From: an uncultured Chitinophagaceae bacterium
Lineage (GTDB): Bacteria > Bacteroidota > Bacteroidia > Chitinophagales > Chitinophagaceae
Assembly: GCA_937873715.1 (NCBI GenBank)
Contig: CALMYJ010000003.1
Location: forward strand, 434,001 to 498,000
Reading direction: 5' to 3'
DNA length: 64,000 nucleotides
Shown: positions 34,689 through 44,465 of the stretch, one piece after another
Layout of the letters: every line of letters starts with the position of its first letter
Position numbering within the stretch: the stretch's first letter is position 1
Notes under the pieces: generated by a model
Told to the model about the DNA's origin: nothing
Database searches by the model: none
The model's input: only the letters and a program-made list of their open reading frames with translations
Translations under genes and position numbers: made by a program

Positions 34689-35324
34689 ATGCAGGAAAAT
34701 GAGCAGTCCTTAAAAGATATACAGCATATCAAAACCATGATGGAGCGCAGCAGCCGCTTTATTAGCCTCAGCGGCTTAAGTGGCATTGCCGCAGGGATAT
34801 GTGCCATTATTGGCGCTGCTGTATCCTACGATTATGTAATGGGCTATAAAGATTTTATCATCAACCCGGCTGCAGATAGCGGCAGCGAGTTGGAACTACT
34901 GTATAACAACCGCCTGTTTTGGATTGCTGCGGCAACCTTTACCGGGGCCCTGGTAAGCGCTTTTATTTTTACCTGGCTCAAAAGCAAAAAGCAGGGCATA
35001 CCCATGTGGGGCAACCTGGCTTATCGATTGCTCATCAACGTTAGCGTGCCCCTGCTGGCCGGTGGCATATTCCTTTTCAGGCTCATACATTTCGGCACAT
35101 TTGGTTTGGTGGCGCCGGGCTGCCTTATTTTTTATGGCCTTGCCCTGGTGAATGCCAGTAAGTACACACTCAATGAAATACGCTACCTGGGCTATTTGCA
35201 GGTACTGTTGGGCATCATCAACCTTTGGTTTACCGGTTGGGGCATATATTTTTGGGCAGCCGGCTTTGGTGTACTCCACATTGTATACGGCACGTATATG
35301 TGGTATAAATACGAACGCAATTAA
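34689..35324 (+). CDS. multi-pass membrane protein linked to creD
   Basis: About 211 residues with six hydrophobic segments (for example GIAAGICAIIGAAVSYDYVM, IAAATFTGALVSAFIFTWL, VLLGIINLWFTGWGIYFWA). The cytoplasmic N-terminus is charged (MQENEQSLKDIQHIKTMMER). The ATG at 34689 lies 4 bp after the operator palindrome; an alternative start at 34641 would run through the promoter and is rejected. It is followed at 36 bp by a winged-helix regulator and then creD; this three-gene order looks like a functional set. Confidence 0.7.
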   Translation: MQENEQSLKDIQHIKTMMERSSRFISLSGLSGIAAGICAIIGAAVSYDYVMGYKDFIINPAADSGSELELLYNNRLFWIAAATFTGALVSAFIFTWLKSKKQGIPMWGNLAYRLLINVSVPLLAGGIFLFRLIHFGTFGLVAPGCLIFYGLALVNASKYTLNEIRYLGYLQVLLGIINLWFTGWGIYFWAAGFGVLHIVYGTYMWYKYERN

Positions 35325-35360
35325 GTGCTAATTTTTTAAAGCGGCGAAAAGGCAGGTGCA

Positions 35361-35660
35361 ATGATTAACCCAATCGAAAATCTAAATAAAGTATTCGACA
35401 GCCGTGTGCGGCTGGGCATCATGAGCGCCCTTATGGTAAATGATGAAGTAAGCTTTAACGAACTGAAAGTATTGCTGGATATTACCGATGGCAACCTGGC
35501 CAGCCACCTGAAAGCACTGGAAGAAAGTGGTGCCATTAAAGTGCAAAAAGGCTTTATTGGCCGTAAAACCAATACAACCTATATGGCCACAAAGGCTGGA
35601 GAAAAATCTTTCAGGGCGCATCTTGAAGCACTTGAAAAAATGATAAAAGGAACGAAGTAA
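35361..35660 (+). CDS. winged-helix transcriptional regulator
   Basis: A 99-residue DNA-binding protein of the winged-helix DNA-binding (HTH_27, ArsR/MarR-like) type: LNKVFDSRVRLGIMSALMVN, SFNELKVLLDITDGNLASHL (recognition helix region), and the wing GAIKVQKGFIGRKTNTTYMAT. No metal site or ligand domain is visible. It sits between the membrane protein and creD and is flanked by two copies of the same palindrome, which are its most likely operators. Confidence 0.85.
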   Translation: MINPIENLNKVFDSRVRLGIMSALMVNDEVSFNELKVLLDITDGNLASHLKALEESGAIKVQKGFIGRKTNTTYMATKAGEKSFRAHLEALEKMIKGTK

Positions 35661-35676
35661 ATTTTTTTTGTATCAA

Positions 35677-35696
35677 TACTTTGAAATTCAAAGCAC
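35677..35696 (+). promoter_or_regulatory. palindromic operator upstream of creD, copy 2
   Basis: CTTTGAA-A-TTCAAAG (35679-35693) is a perfect palindrome. Aligned with copy 1 at 34665-34684 the shared pattern is TACTTTGwwwTTCAAAGyrC, and in both cases TTTT follows. It lies 27 bp before the creD ATG. Confidence 0.5.
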
Positions 35697-35723
35697 TTTT
35701 TAATAATTTAAACATCAACTTGT

Positions 35724-37067
35724 ATGGAACCTAATCCCTCACTCAGTTTCTGGCAAAAAAACCGGCTTATTCTTAAAGCAGTATTTATCGGGTTTTTAAT
35801 CCTGGTGCTGCTTATCCCTACTTTTTTTATCATGTTTTTGGTAAACGACCGGGAAAGCCGCCGTGCCGAAGTGGTGAGGGAGGTAAGCAGCAAATGGGCC
35901 GATGCCCAAACCGTTACCGGGCCGTTTTTGGCCGTACCCTATTACACCGAAGAAAAAGATGCTACTACTAATAAAACGGTGCTGCGTAAAAACTACCTGT
36001 ATATTTTGCCCGATGTATTAAATGTTAACGGGAAGCTATATCCGCAAATAAAACACCGCAGCATATTTACCGTACCGGTGTATAGCAGCAACATACAGTT
36101 AAGCGGCAGCTTTAAGCTACCCAAGCCGGATAAGTTGCCCGTAAGCATAACTGCCCTACACTTTGATGAATCGGTAGTGTGCCTTGGTATCGGCGATTTT
36201 AAAGGCATTGGCGAAAACCTGCGCCTGCAGTGGAACGATAGTGCCTACGACTTTGAAACCGGCCTGCCCAATATCGACTGGCTGCGTACCGGTGTAAGCA
36301 GCACACTTAAACTTAGCGCTGAAGATATTACGGCAAAGAGCAGCAGATTTACTATATCCATTGCATTAAAGGGTAGCGAATGGCTGTATGTAACGCCATT
36401 TGGTAACAACACTAAAGTAAACCTGGAAAGCACCTGGAACAACCCAGCCTTTGATGGTAAATACCTGCCCGATACAAGCGTGGTAACAGAAAAGGGGTTT
36501 ACAGCCGAATGGAAAGTAATGCAGTTTAACCGCAGCTATCCGCAATCCTTTACCAGCCTCAGCGATTATAGTATTAGCGAAAGCAGCTTTGGCGTTCGCC
36601 TGCTGCAGCCCATTGACAGTTATGCCCAAACTATGCGAAGCGTAAAATATGCCGTACTCGTTATTGCATTAACCTTCTTTGTGTATTTCTTTCTCGAAAT
36701 GTATAACAAGCGCAAAGTGCATGCCTTGCAATACATTTTGATTGGCTTTGCCCTGGTACTTTTTTATACCCTGCTGTTATCTATTTCGGAGTATATCGCA
36801 TTTGGGCAGGCCTACCTGGTTGCCGCAGCTGCCACCATATTGTTGATTGGCTGGTACACTATGGGCATATTTAAAAAATGGCCCGTGGTGCTGCTATTCT
36901 CTCTCATACTTACTATGCTGTACCTGTTTATATATGTGTTGATACAGTTACAGGATAATGCATTACTGTTTGGCAGCATTGGCCTGTTTGTACTCTTAGC
37001 TGTTATTATGTATTTCAGCAGGCGTATTAACTGGAGTGAGGAAGAAAGTACAGTAATTCCATCATAA
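35724..37067 (+). CDS. creD: CreD-family inner membrane protein
   Basis: A 447-residue protein. One N-terminal membrane segment (LKAVFIGFLILVLLIPTFFI) is followed by a ~290-residue periplasmic domain beginning NDRESRRAEVVREVSSKWAD and the conserved TGPFLAVPYY, then a block of about five membrane segments at the C-terminus (VLVIALTFFVYFFLEMY onward). This is the layout of CreD/Cet, linked to envelope stress and beta-lactam or colicin tolerance in other bacteria. Here it is controlled, by context, by the winged-helix protein rather than by CreBC. The exact function is not known. Confidence 0.88.
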   Translation: MEPNPSLSFWQKNRLILKAVFIGFLILVLLIPTFFIMFLVNDRESRRAEVVREVSSKWADAQTVTGPFLAVPYYTEEKDATTNKTVLRKNYLYILPDVLNVNGKLYPQIKHRSIFTVPVYSSNIQLSGSFKLPKPDKLPVSITALHFDESVVCLGIGDFKGIGENLRLQWNDSAYDFETGLPNIDWLRTGVSSTLKLSAEDITAKSSRFTISIALKGSEWLYVTPFGNNTKVNLESTWNNPAFDGKYLPDTSVVTEKGFTAEWKVMQFNRSYPQSFTSLSDYSISESSFGVRLLQPIDSYAQTMRSVKYAVLVIALTFFVYFFLEMYNKRKVHALQYILIGFALVLFYTLLLSISEYIAFGQAYLVAAAATILLIGWYTMGIFKKWPVVLLFSLILTMLYLFIYVLIQLQDNALLFGSIGLFVLLAVIMYFSRRINWSEEESTVIPS

Positions 37068-37101
37068 ACTATTCATGACCTAAAAGTTAAAAACAAAAAC
37101 T

Positions 37102-37413
37102 ATGTCGAAAGCAAAAAATGCTATAACAAAGCCTAATAAAAGACTGCTGGTATTTGTACTTTGCATTGTGCTGATTTTACTTGTACCTTTTACAGCCATG
37201 CAGTTTACACAAGAAGTAAAATGGACCGCATTTGATTTTATTGCGGCAGGAGTATTAATGCTTGGCACCGGGCTATTATTAGAGTTTATTTTAAGAAAGG
37301 TACAATCAACCCGACTTAAGGCAGCAGCCTGTATTATCCTTATTGTGTTATTTTTATTGATTTGGATCGAGTTGGCTGTGGGTATCTTTGGCACAGCATG
37401 GGCAGGAAGCTAA
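37102..37413 (+). CDS. small membrane protein, three hydrophobic segments
   Basis: 103 residues with hydrophobic stretches LLVFVLCIVLILLVPFTAM, FIAAGVLMLGTGLLLEFIL and AACIILIVLFLLIWIELAV. A basic N-terminus points to a cytoplasmic start. It resembles Bacteroidota hypotheticals of this size; no function is known. It is 34 bp after creD and may be in the same operon. Confidence 0.65.
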   Translation: MSKAKNAITKPNKRLLVFVLCIVLILLVPFTAMQFTQEVKWTAFDFIAAGVLMLGTGLLLEFILRKVQSTRLKAAACIILIVLFLLIWIELAVGIFGTAWAGS

Positions 37414-37506
37414 CCGTGGATATGGGTACAGGGTTGTAAAAAATGTTAACTCGTTTTCCGAAGCTGAACCTTGTTCATTAGCGTAAGTATTATTAGTAAA
37501 AAGAGG

Positions 37507-37863
37507 ATGCAACTATTCAAGTCATTTGGCTATGCACTGCGGGGCATCCGCTATGGGTTTGCCACACAGGCTAACCTGCGGATACACCTGCTGGCAACAG
37601 TGTTGGTTACCGGTGCAGGTTTTGGGCTGGCTATCAGTGCTGCCGAATGGCTGGTTGTAGTGTTATGTTGCACTGCTGTTATCAGCCTTGAACTATTGAA
37701 TACAGCACTGGAAAAATTGTGCGACAGCTTTACCACGGCCCTGCACCCCGGTGTAAAAATTATAAAAGATGCCGCCGCAGGCGCCGTACTGGTTGCCGCA
37801 GCCGGAAGTGCTGTTTGTGGTTGTATTATTTTTGTTCCTAAAATTTTAAATGTATTGAGTTAA
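37507..37863 (+). CDS. dgkA: diacylglycerol/undecaprenol kinase family protein
   Basis: 118 residues with three membrane segments, the DgkA fold. The signature ELLNTALEKLCD (residues ~62-73) and KDAAAGAVLVAA are conserved, as is the N-terminal RGIRYGFATQANLRIHL. In Gram-positives this class phosphorylates undecaprenol, in Proteobacteria diacylglycerol; which applies here is not visible. The ATG at 37507 matches the family start. The next gene begins 1 bp after the stop. Confidence 0.88.
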   Translation: MQLFKSFGYALRGIRYGFATQANLRIHLLATVLVTGAGFGLAISAAEWLVVVLCCTAVISLELLNTALEKLCDSFTTALHPGVKIIKDAAAGAVLVAAAGSAVCGCIIFVPKILNVLS

Positions 37864-37864
37864 T

Positions 37865-38542
37865 ATGGCAAGGCTATCCTTATTTAAAAGAATTACGGCA
37901 TTATTTATCCTGTTCCTTGCTGTACTGATATTTGCACGGATAGGCTATACCGGTAGTAAAAAGTATATTTTTTTATTGTGGAATATTTTCCTGGCTTGGA
38001 TACCTTTTGGGTTAAGCCTGTATATTCATAAATGCCGCATATTCAAAAGCTGGAAAACGTTGAGTGTGCTGGCCTGCTGGCTGTTGTTTTTCCCCAATGC
38101 CCTTTATGTGGTTACCGATCTCATTCACCTGCAGGAAGAAGCCAGTGTACCGGCCTGGTACGATGCAATACTGTTGTTTACGGCATCAATATTGGGTTTG
38201 CTGTATGCTTTTGCATCCTTGTATAAGATAGAGCAGTTTTTGAACCGGCATTTAAAAAGCAGCGTCGTTACAGGGCAGCTTACCCTTTTTTTTATTTTCG
38301 CCGGCTCTTTTGGCGTATACCTTGGCCGGTTCGACCGGTGGAACAGTTGGGACATTGTTACCTATCCGCATCATTTGTTAAGGGATATTGCCAACTATTG
38401 CACAGCCCCGGTACACCATTATCGCATCTGGCTCATCACACTAATTTTCACCGCATTTTTCAGTTTGATGTATTATGCCATCAAACAGTTGCCGGGCCTT
38501 ATGCATGAAAAAAGGAGTTTTAAAAATCAAGCCCAAGGCTGA
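37865..38542 (+). CDS. DUF1361 membrane protein
   Basis: A 225-residue protein with about six membrane segments, family DUF1361. Conserved features are LFFPNALYVVTDLIHL and GSFGVYLGRFDRWNSWDI, two loops with charged residues typical of the family. Its ATG lies one base after the dgkA stop, so it is translationally coupled to dgkA. The last 23 bp overlap the 3' end of the convergent outer-membrane gene. No function is known for the family. Confidence 0.85.
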   Translation: MARLSLFKRITALFILFLAVLIFARIGYTGSKKYIFLLWNIFLAWIPFGLSLYIHKCRIFKSWKTLSVLACWLLFFPNALYVVTDLIHLQEEASVPAWYDAILLFTASILGLLYAFASLYKIEQFLNRHLKSSVVTGQLTLFFIFAGSFGVYLGRFDRWNSWDIVTYPHHLLRDIANYCTAPVHHYRIWLITLIFTAFFSLMYYAIKQLPGLMHEKRSFKNQAQG

Positions 38543-41500
38543 AGTAGTACATGGGGCGTCCTTTAAAAATGCCATTCATTTCCCAGGCCGCATCAAACTT
38601 GAGGAAGTAGCCCAGCACAATACTCCTTGCGCCAAAGCCATATCCACCGGCAAGGGGGCCAATACCACCTGCTCTTTTTATTACCCTCAGCGGCAGGGGG
38701 TTTCCATTGATGGGGTCGGTGGCAGGGTATGTAATAAATGGCCTTGAAATACCTTTATAAGCCCCATTCCATGCCGTGCCTAAATCAACAAACTGTACTA
38801 ATTGAAAGTTGCGCAGGAAGGCATTATTTACCGGGCGGTTAAAAAATGTGCTGAGTATGGGAAGCCTTAATTCGCTGTTGATAGTTACGGCATTATTGCC
38901 GTTGGCTACATTTTGCTTAAAGCCACGCAGGTTAAGGGCAAGGCTTTGAAAGGCATAGGTCATATCCTGTGCCGGCGGATTTTCGGTATTAAAAAATTTG
39001 CGGGAATCGCCAAACATCAGCCAGCCATCGGCTCCGCCAAGGTAATAAATGGTTTTTTGGCTACCCCAGCTAAAATCGCCGGCAGCACGTACGGCCCAGG
39101 TAAAGTTGCGATAGATGGGATAATAATGCCGGGCATCAAATCCCCAGTTGAAGTTAAACTTGCCGGAGTTATTTTTTTCTTTACTGATATCGGTATTCCA
39201 GTCGAAAAAGACTTTGTAGCGCAGCCCTTCCCAAATGTTTTGTGTAGGGTTGAGCGTATTATCGTATACATATTCTACATGCGTTTGCGCAAATCGCCGG
39301 TTAACATCAGGCAGTTTAAGTGTACCGCCATTGTTTACGGTAATATCTGTAAGGTATACCACCCTGTCGTTACGAATACCAAAGCTCAGGCTTACCCTCC
39401 TGGCATTATCAAATGGGTAGGCAATATTAGCCTGGTAAATGTTCGAAATGGTTTTGGTATAAAGTTCAAAATTGGCGGTTTGAAAATCTACCGTTTGCAT
39501 GGCGTTTCTGTAAAAAGTAAGACCCCAGTCGAACCGGCGCTTATAATTCTGGTAATTCATCAGCCATTCATTATCCTTAAGGTTAGTAGAAAGCCGGAAG
39601 CCACCATTGATTTTTACATCTTCCATCAACTCGGATGTGCCCAGGCGTATCAGGCCATTCAGGGGGGTTTCGGAGCCCAGCATAATGGGGCCCTGCCCAA
39701 AAGCATAGGGTTGATAGCGGTTAAATAAAATGGCGTTGCTAAAACCAATTCCGCCATATTCGGCACCAAACTTTACCGGCTTGTAGGGATACAGTTTTGC
39801 ATTTTTCAGCACATCATTTTGAGTAAAACTGAGCGGTGCAATGGTGGTTTGATGGGGCTGCCCACTGCTGGTATCGGTATCAAATTCCGTTTGAAATAAA
39901 TTATCGTCTTTGCCCGGCGTATCATCACCGGGTTGTGGTTTGGTATATTTATCGGCATCGGCTGTATTAATCTTATCAGCCATTACCACGTTTTTCATGT
40001 AAGTGGTAGGTGCTGCGGTTATGTTGCGGCGGCGCAGGGTATTATCGTCTATCTTTAATTTGTACAAAATCTTTTCATCGCTTTGCCGGGTTACTTCGCT
40101 TACCTGCTGGTTATCGCCGGCCACCCTGCTTTCGGCTACGCTGCTTTGGTAGTTGGTGAGCGGAAAGGTATACACCGAATCTTTTGAAACAGCCACAACG
40201 GCAATAGAATCCACATCTTCTTTTTTCTGTGCCTTTAAAACACTGTCTACTTCTTTAGGTGAGGGGTTACGTAAAATATCATCACCTATCAACACCAGTG
40301 TATCAAGCCCTGCGGCTTTGGTGGTAAAAAAGCCGGCATAACGGTTACCAATACCGTTTTCGTCGCTGATGAATGTAAAATGATTTTCGTTGTAGGGGGT
40401 TGGGTATCGGGCATTACCATACTTAAGGTCGGTAAGTTGTGTAATTTGGTTCAGCTCTGCCTTTTGGCCAAAATTGGTAATCAGGAACACATTGTACCGG
40501 TTGTGGCTGGGGATAGAAGTGTCGCCACCACGGGTATCGGCAGCAGGGCGGTTGCTGGAAAATATAATGCCGGTTTTGTTAGGGAACGAAACAAATGTGG
40601 CATCCAGATCGGCATACACATCATTGGTAATTTGCTGTACTTTTTCGTTTTCGAGGTTAAAGGTAAAAATGTCGGAGTGGCCGTCTTTAACAGCACTTAA
40701 TAAAAGTGTGCGGCTATCCAGCATATATTTTACATCCTGTATCATCTGGAATTTATCAGTTAAGTCATACTTCGGATATTTTATCCGGGTTACCACATCA
40801 TATACAAACAATTTTAACCGGCCCTCCTGCTGGTAAATAACGGTAAGTCTTGTGCCCTTGGGATCCCAGGCCAGCAGCGGATAATCGGGGTTGGTTTCAT
40901 TTTGACGGCTGAGAATACCATATTTCAGCAGTACGGTGTATTCAAAATCTTCTACCAGCTTTATCCTGATGATACCTTTTTTGTATTCCACCATAGCATA
41001 GCTGTTGTTCTTTTTTTGTGGGTTTACATTGATGCGGTAATAATCCTGCCGCTTGTTAATGTCAAAGCTTTCTACCAGGTTGCCTTTGGGGTAAGGCTTA
41101 CGGCGGCGTATATCGTTTTCGTATTTATCCTCCTGGTATTCCATAAACTCGGCCAGCAGGTCTTTAAATTTCATTTTGCATACCTGTATGCTTGCCCGGT
41201 TTAAATTTTTATATACACGGGCCAGGTACAGGAAGTAGGTTACATTTTCTTTCTTGTATTTTTCTTGTATAAAATACCAGAAAGCATGACCGGCTAAGGC
41301 TGGTTTATCAAAAGCAAAGGCATAAAAATTTTTGTAGTTGGCGCTGAGAATTTCGCTTTTCAATTCATCATCCAGCGCTGTGCTCCAGTTTTCGGCAGCA
41401 TAGCTTACATAGCCATCAATAAGCCATTGCGGTAAGTCCAGCAGGGCCTGGTTGCCGGCAAATTCACCCAGGTCTTCACCAAATAAAATATTGTCGGTAA

Positions 41501-41945
41501 TAATTTTAGCGATGCCCTGCCTTATCTGGCGGCGCAGGTGCTGGTGGTCGCCATTAAAATACACCACCATTTTATTGTTCACCAGTTTGGTGGCCGAGCC
41601 GGTATTTTGCCAGTCGATGCCAATGCCAATATTGGATTGTTGTAAGTCGGCAAATTCGTTGTACACTACAATATTAGCCCTGCGCTGCAGGCTGTATTCG
41701 GTAAAGCTTTCAATACCGGGCAATTCTTCTTCGGCCACCTGCAGTACAAACTTGGCAATTTCCTGCCCGTTTTGATTGAAGTAAACATTAAAGTTGGACG
41801 ATTGATAATATTGCCATTTGAACTTTTTGTATTGCACCCGGTTGCGGCCAAACTCAACGGCATTGATGATTTGAGCCACTGCCCCAGTACTGCTAAAAAG
41901 AATGATGCTGAAAAACAAAAAAAATACCCTGCGGAAATTTGCCAT
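38520..41945 (-). CDS. large TolB-like/outer-membrane beta-barrel protein
   Basis: About 1141 residues with a signal peptide (FLFFSIILFSSTGAVAQ). Residues ~20-270 resemble a peptidase-MA-like region (NFNVYFNQNGQEIAKFVLQV; LPQWLIDGYVSYAAENW) that lacks an HExxH motif. The middle (~340-600) has TolB-like propeller strands (LAWDPKGTRLTVIYQQ; KTGIIFSSNRP; HFTFISDENGIGNRY). From about residue 760 to the end are long amphipathic strands ending in YYFSLGLDF with a C-terminal Phe, like an Omp85/surface-antigen barrel. It probably acts at the outer membrane. The ATG at 41945 precedes the signal; TAATTTTA, one base off the -7 element, lies upstream. Confidence 0.8.
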   Translation of the reverse strand: MANFRRVFFLFFSIILFSSTGAVAQIINAVEFGRNRVQYKKFKWQYYQSSNFNVYFNQNGQEIAKFVLQVAEEELPGIESFTEYSLQRRANIVVYNEFADLQQSNIGIGIDWQNTGSATKLVNNKMVVYFNGDHQHLRRQIRQGIAKIITDNILFGEDLGEFAGNQALLDLPQWLIDGYVSYAAENWSTALDDELKSEILSANYKNFYAFAFDKPALAGHAFWYFIQEKYKKENVTYFLYLARVYKNLNRASIQVCKMKFKDLLAEFMEYQEDKYENDIRRRKPYPKGNLVESFDINKRQDYYRINVNPQKKNNSYAMVEYKKGIIRIKLVEDFEYTVLLKYGILSRQNETNPDYPLLAWDPKGTRLTVIYQQEGRLKLFVYDVVTRIKYPKYDLTDKFQMIQDVKYMLDSRTLLLSAVKDGHSDIFTFNLENEKVQQITNDVYADLDATFVSFPNKTGIIFSSNRPAADTRGGDTSIPSHNRYNVFLITNFGQKAELNQITQLTDLKYGNARYPTPYNENHFTFISDENGIGNRYAGFFTTKAAGLDTLVLIGDDILRNPSPKEVDSVLKAQKKEDVDSIAVVAVSKDSVYTFPLTNYQSSVAESRVAGDNQQVSEVTRQSDEKILYKLKIDDNTLRRRNITAAPTTYMKNVVMADKINTADADKYTKPQPGDDTPGKDDNLFQTEFDTDTSSGQPHQTTIAPLSFTQNDVLKNAKLYPYKPVKFGAEYGGIGFSNAILFNRYQPYAFGQGPIMLGSETPLNGLIRLGTSELMEDVKINGGFRLSTNLKDNEWLMNYQNYKRRFDWGLTFYRNAMQTVDFQTANFELYTKTISNIYQANIAYPFDNARRVSLSFGIRNDRVVYLTDITVNNGGTLKLPDVNRRFAQTHVEYVYDNTLNPTQNIWEGLRYKVFFDWNTDISKEKNNSGKFNFNWGFDARHYYPIYRNFTWAVRAAGDFSWGSQKTIYYLGGADGWLMFGDSRKFFNTENPPAQDMTYAFQSLALNLRGFKQNVANGNNAVTINSELRLPILSTFFNRPVNNAFLRNFQLVQFVDLGTAWNGAYKGISRPFITYPATDPINGNPLPLRVIKRAGGIGPLAGGYGFGARSIVLGYFLKFDAAWEMNGIFKGRPMYYFSLGLDF

Positions 41946-42030
41946 ACTAACTTTACCGTTTAATAAACTAAAATTACCCTTTTGCAACGGGCTGTAAAAA
42001 TATCCTTTTAATTGTTAAAACCTTTTGAGC

Positions 42031-42669
42031 ATGTGGCAGATAAAAAGCTTTGTGTTTAGCGCCGTACAGGAAAATACCTATGTGCTTTACAACGAAACAG
42101 GCGGCTGTGCCATTATCGACCCCGGCTGTTATGATGATGATGAAAAAACCCGGCTCAATCAATTCATCAGCAAGAGCGGCCTTACCCCTCAAATGCTGCT
42201 CAATACCCATTGCCACCTCGATCATGTATTTGGCAATAAATATGTAAACGACACCTGGGGGCTTACCCTGCAATTACATCAAAAAGAAAAACCAGTGCTG
42301 GATTTTGCCCCGGCATCGGGCCTCATGTGGGGCCTGCCTTTTGATAATTACCAGGGCGATATGATTTGGCTGAAAGAAGGTGATACCATTCACCTGGGCG
42401 ATGATGAACTAATTGTATTAGAAGCCCCCGGCCACTCCCCGGGCCATATTTGTTTTTATTGCAAAAAGCAGGGTTTTGTTATTGGTGGCGATGTATTATT
42501 TAAAGGCAGTATTGGACGAACGGATTTGCCCGGCGGTAACCATGAAACACTGCTCAAAAGCATCCGTACCAAATTGCTGGTGCTGCCCGATGAAACAGTG
42601 GTGTACAGTGGCCATGGCCCTGCCACTACCATTGGCGATGAAAAATTGTATAATCCCTTTTTAAGCTGA
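42031..42669 (+). CDS. metallo-beta-lactamase-fold hydrolase (glyoxalase II-like)
   Basis: About 212 residues. The zinc-binding motif NTHCHLDHVFGNK (HxHxDH, residues ~59-71) is followed by the His of LEAPGHSPGHICFY and Asp of VIGGDVLF, and a late VYSGHGP His. This is the core set of the hydroxyacylglutathione hydrolase-like group, without the C-terminal substrate domain of true GloB. Substrate unknown. The ATG is preferred to a TTG two codons upstream. It converges on the epimerase gene, with 1 bp between the two stop codons. Confidence 0.9.
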   Translation: MWQIKSFVFSAVQENTYVLYNETGGCAIIDPGCYDDDEKTRLNQFISKSGLTPQMLLNTHCHLDHVFGNKYVNDTWGLTLQLHQKEKPVLDFAPASGLMWGLPFDNYQGDMIWLKEGDTIHLGDDELIVLEAPGHSPGHICFYCKKQGFVIGGDVLFKGSIGRTDLPGGNHETLLKSIRTKLLVLPDETVVYSGHGPATTIGDEKLYNPFLS

Positions 42670-42670
42670 T

Positions 42671-43081
42671 TTATTCTGCCGGCTTTCGCTCCATGCACAG
42701 CTCCACCAGTACCCCGTTGGTACCTTTGGGATGCAGGAAGCATACCAGCTTATTATCGGCGCCTTTTTTTGGTGTATCATTGAGCAGTACAAAACCCTCC
42801 TGTTGCAGCCTTTTCATTTCGGCTTCTATATCAGCCACTTCAAAAGCAATATGGTGTATCCCTTCGCCCTTTTTTTCTATAAAACGGGCAATAACCCCAT
42901 CGCTATGCTGGCTTTCGAGCAATTCAATTTTGCTGTCGCCCACTTTAAAAAATGCCGTGTTTACCCCCTCGCTTTCTACCAGCTCGGTTTTGTAACACTG
43001 ACTATTCAGCAGTTTTTCGAATAGTGGAATGGAAATTGACAGTGCTTTAACAGCTATCCCGATATGTTCCGGCTTGAGCAT
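42671..43081 (-). CDS. mce: methylmalonyl-CoA epimerase
   Basis: A 136-residue VOC-fold enzyme that interconverts the D and L forms of methylmalonyl-CoA in propionate metabolism. Metal ligands and fold marks: EHIGIAVKALSISIPLFEKL, ESEGVNTAFFKVGDSKIELLE, GIHHIAFEVADIEAEMKRL and LHPKGTNGVLVEL. The length is that of the bacterial enzyme. methylmalonyl-CoA mutase is not in the window. The start is 108 bp from iscS in divergent orientation. Confidence 0.93.
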   Translation of the reverse strand: MLKPEHIGIAVKALSISIPLFEKLLNSQCYKTELVESEGVNTAFFKVGDSKIELLESQHSDGVIARFIEKKGEGIHHIAFEVADIEAEMKRLQQEGFVLLNDTPKKGADNKLVCFLHPKGTNGVLVELCMERKPAE

Positions 43082-43189
43082 AAAAGAAGTGTTTACGAAA
43101 TCCGTAAAATGGCTTTTGCGGCGCTTTAATACCGCTAAAAGTAGAACCTTTTGCAGTAATTTCGTGTTTGGAATAATAAATAACCTATT

Positions 43190-44407
43190 ATGTTGAAACT
43201 ACCGATTTATTTAGATAACAATGCCACCACGCCGATGGACCCCCGTGTGCTGGAAGCCATGACGCCCTATTTCCTGGAACACTTTGGTAATGCCGCCAGC
43301 CGCAACCATCCCTTTGGCTGGGAGGCCGAAGAAGCGGTGGACTATGCCCGTGAACAGGTGGCTAAATTAATTGGCGCCGATCCTAAAGAAATAATTTTTA
43401 CCAGCGGTGCCACCGAGGCAGATAACCTTGCCATCAAAGGCGTATTCGAAATGTATGCCAGCAAAGGCAATCATATCATTACTGCTGTAACAGAACATAA
43501 AGCAGTATTAGATACCTGCAAGCACATTGAAAAAGCAGGCGGCGAAGTAACCTACCTGCCGGTTAATCCTGATGGGCTTATTGATTTAAAGGAACTGGAA
43601 GCAGCTATAAAACCAACTACCATACTCATTGCTATTATGTATGCCAATAACGAAATTGGCACCATACAGCCCGTAAAAGAAATCAGCGCTTTAGCCAAAA
43701 AGAATGGCGTGCTGTTTTTTACCGATGCCACACAGGCCGTAGGCAAAATACCTGTTGATGTAAATAAAGATGGTATAGACCTGATGGCGTTTACCGGCCA
43801 CAAAATGTATGGCCCAAAAGGGGTGGGTGCCTTGTATGTTCGCCGTAAAAACCCAAGGGTAAAAGTAACTGCCCAAATGGATGGCGGTGGCCACGAAAGA
43901 GGCATGCGCAGCGGTACACTCAATGTGCCCGGTATTGTTGGTTTTGGTAAGGCCTGCGAACTCTGCCGCCTCGAAATGGAAGAAGATACCAAACGCATCA
44001 GCAAGCTGAGGGATAAACTGGAAACAGAATTATTGAAACTGGAAGAAGCTTATGTAAATGGCAGCCGTGAACACCGCCTGCCCCATGTTTCTAATATCTC
44101 TTTTAAATACGTGGAAGGCGAAGGCCTGATGATGGGCTTTAATAAAAACATTGCCCTCAGTTCCGGCTCGGCCTGCACCTCGGCTTCGCTTGAACCCTCT
44201 TATGTGTTGAAAGCATTAGGCCTTGGCGACGATCTGGCACACAGCTCACTTCGTTTTGGCCTGGGCAGGTTTACTAACGAAGAACAGATTGACTATACCA
44301 TTAAAGCGGTGAGTGAAACTGTACTTAAATTAAGAGAAATGAGCCCCCTGTGGGAAATGTATAAAGAAGGTATCGATTTGAACACTATTGAGTGGGCACA
44401 CCACTAA
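43190..44407 (+). CDS. iscS: cysteine desulfurase
   Basis: A 405-residue PLP enzyme that takes sulfur from cysteine for Fe-S cluster and tRNA thiolation. It opens [20 protein letters not shown]; the PLP lysine is in [13 protein letters not shown] and the catalytic Cys in [10 protein letters not shown] (about residue 329). [12 protein letters not shown] and LRFGLGRFT are usual for group I (IscS) enzymes. It heads a rightward iscS-iscU-iscA unit. Upstream is TAATTTCG, one base off the -7 element. No iscR is seen. Confidence 0.95.
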   Translation: MLKLPIYLDNNATTPMDPRVLEAMTPYFLEHFGNAASRNHPFGWEAEEAVDYAREQVAKLIGADPKEIIFTSGATEADNLAIKGVFEMYASKGNHIITAVTEHKAVLDTCKHIEKAGGEVTYLPVNPDGLIDLKELEAAIKPTTILIAIMYANNEIGTIQPVKEISALAKKNGVLFFTDATQAVGKIPVDVNKDGIDLMAFTGHKMYGPKGVGALYVRRKNPRVKVTAQMDGGGHERGMRSGTLNVPGIVGFGKACELCRLEMEEDTKRISKLRDKLETELLKLEEAYVNGSREHRLPHVSNISFKYVEGEGLMMGFNKNIALSSGSACTSASLEPSYVLKALGLGDDLAHSSLRFGLGRFTNEEQIDYTIKAVSETVLKLREMSPLWEMYKEGIDLNTIEWAHH

Positions 44408-44465
44408 GCAATATTTTAAATGTTACCTGTTGAATTTATAATTCAAAATTTTAAAAATTAATACA

